In this document: in pieces, positions 10,848-22,640 of the stretch | Layout: each line of letters starts with the position of its first letter | Numbering within the stretch: position 1 is the stretch's first letter | Assembly: GCA_003996215.1 (NCBI GenBank) | Contig: QJPP01001848.1 | Span: 248,001-312,000, forward strand | Length of the DNA stretch: 64,000 nt | Reading direction: 5' to 3' | DNA from: Jaltomata sinuosa | Lineage: Eukaryota > Streptophyta > Magnoliopsida > Solanales > Solanaceae | Translations under genes and position numbers: made by a program | Notes under the pieces: generated by a model | Database searches by the model: none | What the model saw: only the letters and a program-made list of their open reading frames with translations | Told to the model about the DNA's origin: nothing

Positions 10848-11125
10848 AAAATGGGCCTTGAAGATTAGGGGTGATTTTAGATACAAAAATTATCGGGGTT
10901 TTTTCTTTAGCTTGAAGGGAAGCTACTACTAAAATTTGAGCCGATTTCGAGTTGAGTTGAAGGGTGTTGGAAATTTGGTGTTCTTGGAGAGCTTTAAGGT
11001 TTGAAGAACTTCATAAACTTAAAAGTGGGTCTTGATGATTTAGTGTGCTTTGGATCTTAAAAAGTATTGGGGATTTATTCTTTAGCTTTAGGTGAAGCTA
11101 CTCCTAAAATTTGGGACAATTTCAT
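10848..11125. repeat. Diverged direct duplication, ~176-bp spacing
   Basis: The segment at 10848-10945 (cttgaaaatgggccttga ... tctttagcttga ... gaagctactactaaaattt) recurs at 11024-11120 with substitutions (cttaaaagtgggtcttga ... tctttagcttta ... gaagctactcctaaaattt). Confidence 0.7.
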
Positions 11126-11280
11126 AAAGAATTGAAGAAGTTGAAATTTGAAAATTTAAAGTGTTCTTCATGTGTTCTTGAGGAAGAAAGAGTAAGAAAG
11201 TATATTTGATCCAAAACCTCAAGAAAATAGTTGCAACAAAATTTTTGTGGGCGATATTTAGGCCCCAGATCAAGCTCCAT

Positions 11281-12630
11281 GTGGAAAAATCATGGAGCGA
11301 CACAGAGGATTTATCTCCTTGTCAACGCCAATGCATCTAAGTTGCGCGACGAAATGGCTTCTGCCTCAGCGAGATAGCACACAATTCCTGAGCTGCAAAG
11401 ATCTTGACTTCCTCATTCAGCTGCTCTGCGCACTGACTTCAGTCTTCAACAGATCAGCTCCACCTCAAGCCACAGCTCCAACGCTCAGCCAACTTGTTTT
11501 TAAGGCATTTCTTTCAAGTTTTCTCTAGTTTTTGGAGCCTTTACTCCATCAAATTCAACCCATCATCTTCCCAAATAATTTTCTTAGTTCAAATCTTGGT
11601 AAATTAGATTTTTTTTTATTAATTCTACTCTTTGCTTTGCCTTCATATCTTGATTCAAGTCCGTTAGATTTTATTGAGTCGTCCGTTTTTCAACCAACAA
11701 AATTCTATTCAACCCTTAAGGTTGGTTTGTGACTCTTGACAAGTGATTGATCGAATTGAATTGCAACTTTGGCCGGATCCTTAAATGGTAAAAGGCTAGA
11801 GTGTGTGAATACATTTGAGTGGTGCTAGTCAAGCACAAAAGAGTGCAAATATGAGTGAAAGTGAGAAACCTTTATTACTAATCTTGTTTGCTCGTTTTGT
11901 AGGTACATAGGAATAAGAAGGACATCCAAATGTTTCAAGAAAAAGTTGACTAAAGGAGGGAATTCCTTGAAACAAAAGTGGATATTTATGGGTTTTCAGT
12001 ATTCTCTCTTATGCTTGATGACCGTTGAAATGCAAACTACATCACCCTCTTATAGTAGGGTACTTGAAGGTACCTTGTGTGTTGAAGCGAGACCCGTATT
12101 TTCTCACTTGTGGATATTGGGTTACCGAGAGTGTAAAGGTCTTATTTTACACGTGGTGAATACTATGAGGAGATTTGGTGTGATGTACTTCCCCTAGACT
12201 TTTGTCACTTCTGTTTGGGGGACAATTGGTTTAACAAGCATGTGGTTCCATATGAGAGAGAATGGTAGAAGTATGTCATGGATAAAAGGGGAAAGTTTCT
12301 CTTCCCCAACAAGGAGGCTACACTTAAGAATGTGATGAATATGATAGTTTATTAGACCAAGCGGCTTAAATTGCATGACAACATGGGAGGGGAAGCTTTG
12401 CTCTAAGGTAAAGAAATTTTTTCTTGTGAGTTTCAAGGTAAAATAGCTAAACCTTGACACTTTACAATTTTCCAATGAACAAAGTGTGAGGATAGCTTGT
12501 ATTCATGTGAGCTTAATGATTATTTACCATATAATAATAATGTCTTTATTGAGATTGTTCATACACTAGTTGATCATATTGATTATTTTTGTAAGATCGA
12601 TAATGTCTACCTAGTGTCGACACTTGTGAT
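11281..12630 (+). other. Leader-like and decayed coding DNA upstream of the Asp/Ser-rich ORF
   Basis: 11300-11500 is locally GC-richer and contains 'gcgcgacgaaatgg' and 'tcagcgagatagc'. 11530-11740 is pyrimidine-rich and leader-like. 11940-12480 reads in fragments as protein, for example GTIGLTSMWF and MWFHMRENGRSMSW in one frame and AWKYVMDKRGKFLF-like text in another, so it is probably the broken 5' part of the ORF that follows. I cannot name it. Confidence 0.35.
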
Positions 12631-13524
12631 GTGATTGATAATACATTGTCATGCAAAACTCGTATTGATAAACTTGGTTTTTTTTCTAGTCCACTAATTG
12701 AGGAATCTTGTGATGTGATTATTAAGCCTCAAATTAGTGATGATCTTTATAAAGTTGATCATGTGAATAGGAGTGAATCTTTGAGCATATCTCTTGTTGA
12801 AGATCCCATTACTTACTTTGCTCATAGAGGTCATGTGATTGAAAATACTTGGAATAAGGACATTTGTCTTTTTGAGAATGAGATTACATTTTTAAATTCT
12901 TTATCTTTGATTGATTGTTCTCTCTTTAAGTACAATGTCTTGTTTGGTGATGATGAGATCACTCCTAGTGTAGAGCCTAGTGGTGTTAACAATAATAGTT
13001 ATGTAGCTCTTTTTGAGGGATATAACTTGTATGATAACCCATTATGGGATGTTAAGAAAGAAGGTGATTCTTGCCTTCAAATGGTTACTTCTTCTTTGTG
13101 TTTTCCAATTCATGATAATGTGCTTGATGATGTTCTTGAATCTAATAGTGATCTTACATATGAGAACACTTTGGATGAAGTTGATTTGAGTGACATCTTT
13201 CTTTATTATCTATTTGCATAAAATGAAACTCTTACTTGTGCTGAATGTGTCTCATATGTTGATATGAGTTTTAATGGAGCACATGGGTGTTCTCTTGACC
13301 AAGATGGGTGAATAATCTTTCCTTTTGACCTTGGTGTCACTATAGATGAGTTTGAATTGGTTATACCACCTCAAAACTGCGATTGTCTTGAAATAGAGGG
13401 TCATTTGTGCATCATGCTTACTAGAATCAATGTAACCTTACCTACTTGGTATTATTTTGATGCCATTGGTTCCTTTAAGATACCCTTCTTTAATGATATT
13501 TTTAATAGTCAAGTTCTTTGTGCA
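12631..13524 (+). pseudogene. Decayed Asp/Ser-rich repeat-encoded ORF, cut by LTR B
   Basis: An open frame of 196 codons (12631-13221) reads through isolated stops at 13219 and 13309 to 13524, where LTR B begins inside the frame. Visible text includes SPLIEESCDVIIKP, SISLVEDPITYFAHRGHVIE, CSLFKYNVLFGDDEI, VALFEGYNLYDNPLWDVKK and ENTLDEVDLSDIFLYYLFA. It is acidic, with no signal peptide, membrane segment or catalytic motif that I can see. I associate this style of protein with Solanaceae repeat annotations, but I cannot assign a family. It ends at the insertion point of element B. Confidence 0.45.
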
Positions 13525-14680
13525 TGTCACGACCCAACTACCGGGCCGTGCATGAACCTACTCTAAGCACCCAGATAGGCGAACCCTTACCACCAGATCC
13601 AATAGGTATTTGCGGAAATCAAAGTATTACTATAAACAAACCCTTTGTTTAGCACATGAAAACATTTACAACCTTTTAATTCAGTATACCCTTTACAAAA
13701 AAGATGCAGGAAATCATTTTACAACAGGAACAACCCTCCCTAGGATGTAGTCTAAACAGATAGAAGATCTACTACAAGAGTAATACAGGAAAAATGTAAG
13801 AGGACACAACTCCCACAATTGAAACAAAGAGTAGAAGTTGTTGAAGATCACCGTCACCATACACCTATGAAACATCACTGACCCTGCAACCAAACTATAC
13901 CCAAAAAGGGTATAGCAAGAGTAGAATCAGTACAAACACATGTACATGTAGGCATCATCGGTCGACCTGAATCCATTCCATACCATCTTATAAGAAATCA
14001 AGGGAAATGCAATAAACTATAATGCTTCAGCCCTTCAAGATCCACCTTAACCCAAACCAATATCACCCACAGTCTTCCTATCCCTTCCTCTGTCAACTCA
14101 CTCACTTGGAGACTCTGCACCCTGACGTCCTAGGACATCCCAAGTCACACTAAACCCATAGACTCCCCGAGTCCTCTTACCCTTAGTCTGGCCACTAAGT
14201 TTCAACCCGAACTACCACAACGCTACTCAAGTCAACCCTCATGACTAAACACCCAGAAGTATCCCAACTAACCACCAAAGTAGACCAACTACACTTATAG
14301 TGCAAATTATAAGTATCCGGACCTCTCAAGGATCCCTAGGGCAATTTCCCAACATGATAATAAAAGCCAGCAATATAGCCCCACACTCTCAGTCTTCCTT
14401 CTAAATTATCAATAACATGAATAGGTTCAACCATCATATAGCCGTGAACAACCATTATTACACTTATCCCTTTCAACCTTACCCGGACTAACTAACGATT
14501 CTTAGGACACCACCTACATGTTCAACATGCAACCCCGGTCTACACTAATACCAACTTCACATTTAAATACAATTACCCAGCCTCTCATGGACCATTATGC
14601 ACATATTACATATCAAGAATACAACCCGGTCCACTCATGGAACCATCGATAAAATACAACCAATGCAAGTAAAATCAAAC

Positions 14681-14795
14681 CCGTACCAGGTGTTGTACTT
14701 GAGCTAATTAATATAAAACCTGTACCAGGCATGGTACATGAGCCAAACAATATGTAACCTATACTAGGCATGGTACCTGAGCCAACCGAATGTCA
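14681..14795. repeat. GTACCAGGC minisatellite in 3' LTR B (3 units)
   Basis: Three units of roughly 40 bp, of the form cctgtaccaggcatggtac.tgagcca. The 5' LTR of the same element has four units (20744-20895), so copy number differs between the two LTRs. Confidence 0.8.
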
Positions 14796-15779
14796 CATAC
14801 ACTCCAACAAGTCAATAAAATAATGAACAATATCAAACTTGTAAACCAACAAGCAACCAAACCCAGTTCATTTCACATAATTGACACAGGATATCTAGAC
14901 ATTCATCATCTCATTCCCTAGGCATGCAAACTCATACAATACTAAGCGATAGTACATGAACACAAATTGCATATTGGGAAAAATAGTAACCATCACCTAC
15001 CCTTACCCTGAATACGTAAACCCAACCTTGAACCTTGTTCGAAGACTAAATTCCCATTCACCCCTTTGACATACAACTAGTAGAAATATCCATTCTAGAA
15101 CCTCCTTCAAAGACATTTACAACATGGGGAAGACATCCCCTAACCTTGGTACTTCAACTATTCTTGTTATCCAACTTCTTATATATCACAACATTTTTGA
15201 AGACTCCCATTTTACTAGTCATTTAACTACCCCTAGAATTTTTGGTTCCCCGAACCTATCCAACAGTTTAAATCCCAGGTTCTAATATCACACATCACAT
15301 AACAATAGTAAACAACCAAAAATATGGCAACACATCATCCCAACCCTATCATTTTACAATCCCTACAAATCCAATCACAAAAATCCTCCAGACTACGTGC
15401 CCGAAGGCCTAGACATGGATTCTCCTTTTCATCTATACAATAATACAGAATGAAACATGTGAAATATACTCAATGAAAGAAAACCTAGCGTACCTGGATT
15501 CCAAGCAGCAACAGAATGTATTTTCTAGCTCCGTGAAGGCAATCCCTGATGGATGATGAGTCCAAAATCTGTGGTTTCATGTCTCTTTAGCCATAATCCC
15601 TCTTCCCCATCTCTCCCAAGCTTTGGAGAACCCATGAGAGTTTTTGGAGTAACCCTCATATTGTCTATACATTTAGAGAAAACAACAAAGTGGCAGACTC
15701 TTTAGCAAACTTCGGTTTTCCAACTGAGGAGGAGAAGTCTTTTATTAAAATCAAGAAATCAAGCTACCATTTTCTGCCA

Positions 15780-15845
15780 TACCGCTATAGCAACTACTGA
15801 CTGCTACAGTGGTGGCGCTATAGCAGAATAATTTTCTCTATAGCA
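15780..15845. repeat. CTATAGCG word cluster in U3 of LTR B
   Basis: ccgctatagcaac (15783), actgctacagtgg, ggcgctatagcag (15810) and ctctatagcagag (15836). On the minus strand it lies 30-100 bp upstream of a TATA-like TTTTAATAAA (complement of 15741-15750). Confidence 0.7.
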
Positions 15846-16309
15846 GAGTGGCGTCAGCCCAAACAAATTTCAAAATCCAAAATTTTCTATCACATCAACC
15901 ACACTTAACTTCAACATATTTTAATCTATCCCAAAATTCATGTTATCATGATTTCTAAAATAATAACGGATCAGGTCATTACATTATTTACCAATTTACC
16001 CATCATTCATCCCCAAACAATCCCGTAGGAAAGAGGAAAAACTAGTCCAGGACCCTCAAAGTCCCATGTGACCGTGTAATTATGATCTCACATGAAAAAC
16101 TGAACTTCCCCCTAAATAGTCGCACTTGACTCAATAGGGAAATTATGATCCTGCCCTGACGATAAAATTGCCTCCCTCGAGGTATCAAAAAAATTTATGA
16201 AGTAATCTTACCTGAGTACCCAAGAATTCTGGGGCCTCATAGAATTTCGGAGCGAAAGAATTTGAAGAGTCTTGGGAGAAAACTTTACTTTCCCAAAAGT
16301 GACTGACGT

Positions 16310-16375
16310 CCACTATAGCGGACATTATACTGCTATAGCAGTACCGCTATAGCGACGTGCCGACCCCTATAGCAG
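16310..16375. repeat. CTATAGCG word cluster, internal copy 1
   Basis: ccactatagcggac (16312), ctgctatagcagtacc (16330), ccgctatagcgac (16344) and ccctatagcagtt (16364). The same word appears in the U3 of LTR B. Confidence 0.75.
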
Positions 16376-16915
16376 TTGGTAACAGTTGAAATAGTGGACA
16401 AATAGGTTTTCACCCTATTCTCCTCTATTTTCCTTCAAAATACACTCCCTTTTCTCCCGATCACCATGCTCTTGACGTCAGAATTTCCAGGTAATAATCA
16501 TACCCTTTTATTCCCTTACTTCTTGGCACGAATTTAGATAGGATTATGACAGAAAACAATGATTTGGGGTACACATTGTAGTTGGTTTTTGAATTTTTCA
16601 CTTAAGTTGGATTTTCATCGGATTCTCGAAGCATGAATGCTTTCCTTACGTTCACAATGCCTCAATAGCATTCAGAGCATAAGTATTATGCAATTTTTGG
16701 CCAAAACTGGGCCAAAAATGGTGGGGAGGTGAAGGGTTGTTCTTGGAGAAAACTTGTGATTGGATAAAATTTAAGGGTTATAATGCCCAAATATTTGCAT
16801 GGAACAGTAATAGAACACTTTAGATGTACTGATCTGGACATGGAATGTTAAAAACAGAGTTTTGGGTCAAGGGGCTCCATTGAAGCACTCCTTGAATTTC
16901 TGGGATGACGAAGAT

Positions 16916-17010
16916 CTCTATAGTGGAACCCAACCACTATATCAATCCCGCTATAGTAGAGAAATTCCCGCTACAGCAGTTCCACTATAGCGGACGATCG
17001 TCTGCAATAG
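16916..17010. repeat. CTATAGCG word cluster, internal copy 2
   Basis: tctatagtggaa (16918), ccgctatagtag (16949), ccgctacagcag (16969) and ccactatagcggac (16981), with partial copies between. It ends about 130 bp before the first codon of the Transposase_32 pseudogene. Confidence 0.75.
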
Positions 17011-17137
17011 TGAAATCCCAAAAATAATAGACTCACAGGCTAACACTTAGGAAAAATCTTCCTTCCTAAAACTAATTCCCTTATACTTTGTCAAGTTCAA
17101 ACCCCGCCGCTTGCTATATTTCAAGTTAACATAATCA

Positions 17138-18303
17138 ATGGATGGCAAACAAATGCCTGAATATCCCTATGTAAGGTTTCCTGACGATGCTAGTTAGGAG
17201 AGGTTTTGGGACTACCGCCAGTTAGGCTTTTTCTATGAGAGGGCCTTCCGAATGGAAAAGGCTGTATGAGAAAGATGTCGCCTTCTATCGCAAGCTTCAA
17301 GAGTTTAACTGGGGCGCATTGGTGGTGGCTCCCCCTTCTACACATACAGGTTGGGTCCGAGAGTTCTATGCTATACTCACCATAGTCTGTTGGGATGATC
17401 CCAACCCCACTATCCTCCTCTTAGGGAGAGATGTACCTGTGGACTCTCGGACTATCAATGAGGTGTTAGGAGTGCCTCACGTTTCCAATGCAGCATACGA
17501 GGCCAAGGTTCGGATATGGGATATGACTTGGCTACGGGATCCCTTGGTGGAGGAGGAGTTTAGAGATCAGGTCTACTGGCCTAGTGCTGAGGGCATAACC
17601 AGTGCTTACTTTTCTGCGAATGCCAGTAGATGGTTGAATTTGGTGTCTTAGAGGATTCGTCCATCGAGCAATACAACCTATGTTACTTATGCTCGGTCCT
17701 TGGTGATTTCTTGTTCTATGAAGGGGATCATTATGAATGTTGGGACCAGATTATTTCAGAGTGGAAATACTTCTACTGGGGTCCTATGAAGGGCCTCTTT
17801 CTTCTAGGCTTTGTGTTTGAGCTTTGCAGGCGGTTCTATGTGCCAAAGGATGACACCTCTAGAGAGGTAGATATGGATGATGCCTTCAACCCTATCCGGG
17901 TGAAACTGGTGACCTCCAATAAGAAGAGAAAGGTAGATGAAGCAGGGAGCAGCCAAGCTTCCCAGGATCCTGCTGATGATGATGACACTCCTGCCCCTCC
18001 TTCCTAGTCTCAGCCCTAGATCCCTAGACACCAACTTCAGGAGAATCTAGCCGTAGTCAGGAGGTTTATGGATGACTCTACTGCTGGAGGTACATCCCCG
18101 CCCCCTTCTACTAAGGATTTTGCAGCACTCTAAAGGGAGTTAGAGGAGGAGAAGAAGAAGAGGCACTCCCAAGATCGCATGTTTGCCCAGATATGGAAGA
18201 CCATCAATGTCATGTTCACTTGCACTTCACCTAGTCAAGAGCTTCCCACCCTTGAGCCCGAGAATATGCAGGAGTTCACCTTCCTGAGCGATGATGAGGC
18301 CTA
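17138..18303 (+). pseudogene. Transposase_32-type ORF inside element B, antisense to B
   Basis: A frame switching three times covers about 388 codons. It starts MDGKQMPEYPYVRFPDDAS (17138). A stop and frameshift near 17260 lead to YEKDVAFYRKLQEFNWGALV and TGWVREFYAIL. Next are PVDSRTINEVLGVPH (family: V...IN..LG.P), SRWLNLVS-stop-RIRPSS (17652) and, after another shift near 17745, IISEWKYFYWGPMKGLFLLG and LCRRFYVPKDD. The Ser/Asp-rich tail reads through stops at 18005 and 18018 to EFTFLSDDEA at 18303. The domain order fits the putative plant transposon protein family, whose role is unknown. It is encoded opposite to element B and flanked on both sides by CTATAGCG clusters. Confidence 0.75.
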
Positions 18304-19573
18304 GGACCTCCCCGCCCCACCTTATTAAGAACATTATTGCTTTTGGGCTTTGCCCCCTTTTGGGTCACGTCTTAGACTATATTTTCCTTTCCTTCTCCCA
18401 TTCATTTTCAAGCTCATGGATGCTAGTTTTAGACAATTTCCTTTATCTGCATACTATATTAGTTCTATAGATGAATTCCTTGTTTTACATAGAAACTCGT
18501 AGCTTAACTACTGCTTTTAAAGACCCCAAAAGTGGAAGGAAAAATAGCAGAAAGCAGGGCAGGCATTCTACCCCGTGTCTCCCCACTATAACGGTTGCCA
18601 CTCCGCTATCGCGGTACCACCATAGCGGTGAAATTCCCACTATAGCAGGATCACCATAATAGTACAGTTTCGCTATGGCGGTCCTAACAGTAGCAACCCA
18701 AAAAAATGATTTTTTTAGTAGAATTAACTCATCCTGATTCTCGGTCATCATTATTAATCTCATAAATCCCGCGATGGTCTTAAACATCACCCTAAGACCA
18801 TTCCTGGCAGTGTGCAGATCAAAACTTAGCATCCAATTATCACCAATAAAAATTGAATTACATGAGAAAACTGTTCACAATAATACATTTCCGCTATCAT
18901 GCAAGAATAACCCCCTTTTTGCCAAGGTTCCCAACCAAGTCCCGACTGTCCTGAAACCAAAACTTCCCTACATTCATAGGTCCTGTCCCCTCACCATCTT
19001 AACCAATGATGACTCCCCTTTCAATAAGTGATACGAACTTTTCAGATCAAGACACATAGAAGTTTATCACAAACCAAAAGTACACCAATTTCAACTTATG
19101 ACTATCTTCAGACCCAACACTCACAGTAGGGAAATTAATCATATACCAACAATTTTAGTCATAAAAGCATTGCAACTCACAAAATTTTTGGTTTCAAGCT
19201 ACAACAAAATCAGGCCACACATATTCCTCTCTATTCTCCCCATGGATAACTGTTAGTCGATCATCCATGCTTTACCACCGTCTCTCGATCCAGATACCAA
19301 TAGGATGTTTCCCAGTTCTAACTTCTCTTTCTTATCTCATTGCAACCAGAGTCCAATGACATCCTTCACTTTGTTGAGATACCAATTGGAATCGAGAGAT
19401 ACCAATTGGACTCAGCCTATGCAAACAAGTAAAAAACCACATGAAGAAGAATGAAAGAAGAGAGATGTTTCCTAGAATGCTTCATAGCTTCCCAAAGATT
19501 AGATGTGGACGTCAATACACCAATCCACATGACTCTATCTGACATTTTTCTCTTGTATTGGGAGACTGGTAAC
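18304..19573. other. Element B internal region, 5' side
   Basis: No coding domain is recognised. It contains a CTATAGCG cluster (18584-18690) and, next to the primer site, the usual untranslated leader of Tekay elements on the minus strand. The 'cctagaatgcttcatagcttcc' and 'caaagattagatgtgga' blocks near 19470-19510 match those in the leader of element G near 50160-50200. A short direct repeat (gataccaattgga) occurs at 19379 and 19400. The gag expected after the leader is missing. Confidence 0.5.
18584..18690. repeat. CTATAGCG word cluster, internal copy 3
   Basis: ccactataacgg (18585), ccgctatcgcgg (18602), ccatagcggtg (18618), ccactatagcagg (18636) and cgctatggcggtcc (18670). It lies 280 bp downstream of the Transposase_32 pseudogene. 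Confidence 0.7.
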
Positions 19574-19592
19574 CTAGTCTCTGATATGATCT
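19574..19592 (-). other. Primer-binding site of element B (tRNA-Met type)
   Basis: The complement reads atcatatcagagactaggt, a mutated form of the tRNA-iMet primer site TGGTATCAGAGC. It directly follows the LTR end at 19593, fixes the direction of B as minus and marks the right-hand LTR as 5'. Confidence 0.7.
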
Positions 19593-20997
19593 ATCATGAC
19601 CCAACTACCGGGGCATATGGGCAACTACTCAAAGCGCCTAGATAGGCGAACCCTTACCATCTAATCCAACAGGTATTTGCGGAAATAAAAGTATAACTTT
19701 AAACAACCCCTTTGTTTAGCATATGAAGAGATTTACAACCTTTTTATTTCACAAAACCCTTTACAAAAAGAATGCATTAAACCATTTTACAACTAGAACA
19801 ACCCTCCCTAGGATCTAGTCTAAATAGGTACAAGAGCTAATACAGGAGTAATACATGAAATATGTAAGAAGACACAGATCCCACCATGGAACCAAAAAGT
19901 AGAAGTTGCTGAAGATCATCATCGCCATACACCTATGAAACATCACTGACCCTGCAACCAGACTATAACCAAAAAGAGTGTAGCAAGAGTAAAATCAGTA
20001 CAAACACATGTATTGGTCGTCATAATCAGTCGACCCAAATCAATTCCATAGCATCATATAAGAAATCAAGGGAAATACAATTAACTAAAATACCTCAGCC
20101 CTTCAACATCCACCTTTACCCAACCCAATATCACCCCCAGTCTTTCTATCCCTTCCGTTGCCAACTCCTTCACTTAGAGATTTTGTGTCCTGACGTCCTA
20201 GGACTTCCCAAGTCACATTAAACCCGTAGACTCCCCGAGTCCCCTTACCACTAGTCCGACCACTAAGTTCTGACCCAGACTACCACTCCACTATTCAAGT
20301 CAACCCCTATGACTAAACACCCAGAAGTAGCCCAGGTCACCGCCAAACCATACCAACTACACTTATGGTCAAATTACAAGTATCCGGACCTCTCAAGGAT
20401 CCCTAGGGCAATTTCTAGACATGATAATAAGCCAACAGTACAGCCCCAAACTCTCAGTCTTCCTTCTAACTTATCAGTCACATGAACAGGTTCAACCATC
20501 ATCTAGCCGTGAACAACCATTAATACACTTATCCCTTTACACCTTACCCGAACAAACTAAGGATTCATAGGACACCACCTACGTGTTCAACATGTAACCC
20601 CAATCTACATTAAGACTAAACTCTTATTTAAATACAACCACTCAGCTGCTCATGGACCATTATTCAACAATTACATATCAAGAATACAAACCTGTCCACT
20701 CATGAAACCATCGACAGAATACAATCAATGCAAGGAAACTCAAACATGTACCAGGCATTGTACCTTAGCCAATCATTATATAACCTGTACCAGGTGTGGT
20801 ACCTAAGCCAACCAATAAATATCCTATACCAGTCATGGTACCCGAGCCAACTAATATGTAACTTGTACCAGGCATGGTACTCGAGCCAATCGAATGTCAC
20901 ACCTAATCCAACAAGTCAATACAATAATGAACAAGATCACACTTGTAAACCAACAAGCAACCAAACCCAGTTCATTTTGCATAATAGACACATGATA
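19593..20997 (-). mobile_element. 5' LTR of element B, truncated
   Basis: It repeats the left part of the 3' LTR of B in the same order, with several percent divergence, from 'tatcatgacccaactaccgg' to 'ttcattttgcataatagaca'. At 20997 the similarity stops and gag of element C begins. The missing part includes U3, the word cluster and the TATA region. No gene inside. Confidence 0.8.
20744..20895. repeat. GTACCAGGC minisatellite in 5' LTR B (4 units)
   Basis: Four ~40-bp units (atgtaccaggcattgtacc, cctgtaccaggtgtggtacc, cctataccagtcatggtacc, cttgtaccaggcatggtact), one more than in the 3' LTR of B. Confidence 0.8.
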
Positions 20998-21556
20998 GGT
21001 ATAAAGTGATGGAGGGAGCATATCTAGATAACTGAGTGAAATTCAAACTATACTCTTGCACCAATATTGAACCCTGTCTCAAGTTCACGAATTCCTCCAC
21101 TTTCGCTTGCCTCAACTCACGGGGAAAGAACCTATAAAGAAAGGCTCCCTCAAAACACTCCAAAGTCATGGGGATTGCATCCCTCACCCTAGCATCCTTC
21201 CATTGCATGAACCAAATACGAGCCACATCCTTGAGCTGGTATGATGCAAGCTCAACACAATCAATACCCGCTACTTGCATAACCTCAAATATCTTCTTCA
21301 CTTCATCAATAAAGTTAAGAGGGTCCTCACTCACTTTCGAACCCCAAAACTCTAGCGGGTTTATATGGATAAAGTCACAAACTCAGGCTGCTACCCCACC
21401 TTGAGGATGAGCGAGGGTAGGAGCCTGTTGATTTACCAAAGTCTGAGCTAGTAGGTGAATAACATTCCTAAACTCATAATATTTTACATCGGGAATCAGA
21501 ACTTGAGGAGTGGCATTTTGAGCGGCTTGGGGAGGTATAGCACGTCAAGGAGGCAT
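20998..21556 (-). pseudogene. Gag N-terminal part of element C (Tekay type), truncated
   Basis: Start codon at 21556 (MPP-stop-RAIPPQAAQNATPQ), then HLLAQTLVNQQAP, a second stop, FIHINPLEFWGSKVSEDPLN, FIDEVKKIFEVMQVAG, ELASYQLKDVARIWFMQW, FLYRFFPRELRQAKVEEF and NLRQGSILVQEYSLNFTQL SRYAPS. This is the Retrotrans_gag capsid domain. Both stops are TGA where the family has Arg (CGA to TGA). Gag is cut at 20997 where LTR B begins; the CCHC knuckle and all of pol are missing. The next gene upstream is the LTR of C, with about 190 bp of leader between. Confidence 0.9.
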
Positions 21557-21747
21557 AATCCGAAAGGCATAAGATAAGGATTAGAGGAATATTAGACTTA
21601 AGCTCTATCGCACGATGTGATCATGAAAGAAGAGAAGTTTTTCTAAGACCTCTCATAGCTTTCCTCTCATATGTGTGGCGCGCTTCACAAACATGAAAAA
21701 GACTCTAATCGATGCAGCTTTCAGACATCCTAGGACTCTTGAACCTG

Positions 21748-21764
21748 AGGTTCTGATACCAAGT
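21748..21764 (-). other. Primer-binding site of element C (tRNA-Met type)
   Basis: The complement reads acttggtatcagaacct, nearly the standard TGGTATCAGAGC site. It is adjacent to the LTR end at 21765. Confidence 0.85.
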
Positions 21765-22640
21765 TGTTACGCCCCGAGGTTACCCCCTAAACGTACCACG
21801 GGACTTGGGACCAGAAGGATCCCAAGCTAACCCTTTGTCATAGCATTTTCAATAATAACAAAAGATAAGCGGAAGCAATCTCAGATAGAAACTCAAAATA
21901 TCATAAATAGAAGTCAATTACGAAGTACAACTCAGAAATCATCTCGTAAGGCCTATGTCTAAAAAGCCTCTACTACTATCATAGAGAGTTGTTGGGATAA
22001 CACCCCCAACTAACTCAAACATCTGAAAATAAAGAAGACATAAAACTGAGGTGTAGCCTAGCCCTCGGACTATGAGGACTCACCAATAGCTAAGTAGGAG
22101 TGGCCGGATCTCTAGCCACGGATTCAAAGTATGAACACCTGAGTCTGCATCATAAAAAGATGCAGTGCAATATGCGATAGTACTATGTAATGTGCTAAGT
22201 ATGTGAGCAATGCATAAACATGGTGAAAACATGCTAAGTATACTTGAATAACTGAAATCATGCTTTTAAAGAATAACTGAATGCAATGACTCTAAATTAT
22301 CATAAGCCGAAGCATAATCATAAGTAATAAGTCTGAAATCTGATTTAGAGTCAAATGCAACTTTGATCATAAACTATTTCTATAGGTGGTTCTATAACCC
22401 ACATAGACCATGTGAGCTACATGGAATCCGATGTATACGCCTCATCAGGAGGACCCAATGTACCTTGCCAGGGGTACAAAGGCATGATTGTAATGTGATC
22501 ACCTAAAACAGATGCCCAGCATCGGACTTAACCTACGGGAGCAACGTAGTTTTGAGACTCATGGGTACTCTCACCCATCCAACTCGGTGCTAATACTACT
22601 CCCAAAAACATACATATAGCTCATATAATACCAATGACAT

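Larger units (their letters stand above)
9700..11280 (+). other. Unclassified DNA after LTR A2, possible spliced-gene or repeat remnant
   Basis: I recognise no repeat domain here. On the plus strand there are several splice-like strings (ttaaag/gtaacc near 9855, tcaaacag/gttttcc near 9933, ctgccttcag/tgtg near 10266) around a short Ser-rich then Lys-rich open frame (10233-10502). That could be a captured gene fragment, but could equally be chance. The final part holds a ~176-bp-spaced duplication. Confidence 0.3.
13525..15983 (-). mobile_element. 3' LTR of element B
   Basis: Read on the minus strand it starts TGTAATGACCTGATCC (right end 15983) and ends GGTCGTGACA (left end 13525), about 2.46 kb. 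On its internal side it is preceded by 'tttggggatgaatgatggg' (complement of 15990-16010), like the post-integrase block of chromoviruses. A second copy with the same order of sequence lies at 19593-20997. The pair shares 'cccaactaccgggc', 'gataggcgaacccttacca' and the GTACCAGGC minisatellite. No gene inside. Confidence 0.8.
15984..17137. other. Element B internal region, 3' side, with two CTATAGCG clusters
   Basis: No pol or gag is visible. Two CTATAGCG word clusters are present (16310-16375 and 16916-17010). Leader-like DNA (ttctcccgatcaccatg...ccaggtaataatcata, 16450-16500) lies after the first. The stretch sits between the 3' LTR of B and the Transposase_32 pseudogene on the plus strand, and could hold that gene's promoter and 5' leader. 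Confidence 0.5.

Noticed and set aside
15780..18690. CTATAGCG clusters as MITE terminal repeats.
   Set aside because: The words are short, numerous and in mixed orientation, with no paired ends or target duplications around a unit.
20700..21009. Open frames with repeated YHAWYRL or NLYQVWYLSQ text.
   Set aside because: They translate the GTACCAGGC minisatellite of LTR B on both strands.
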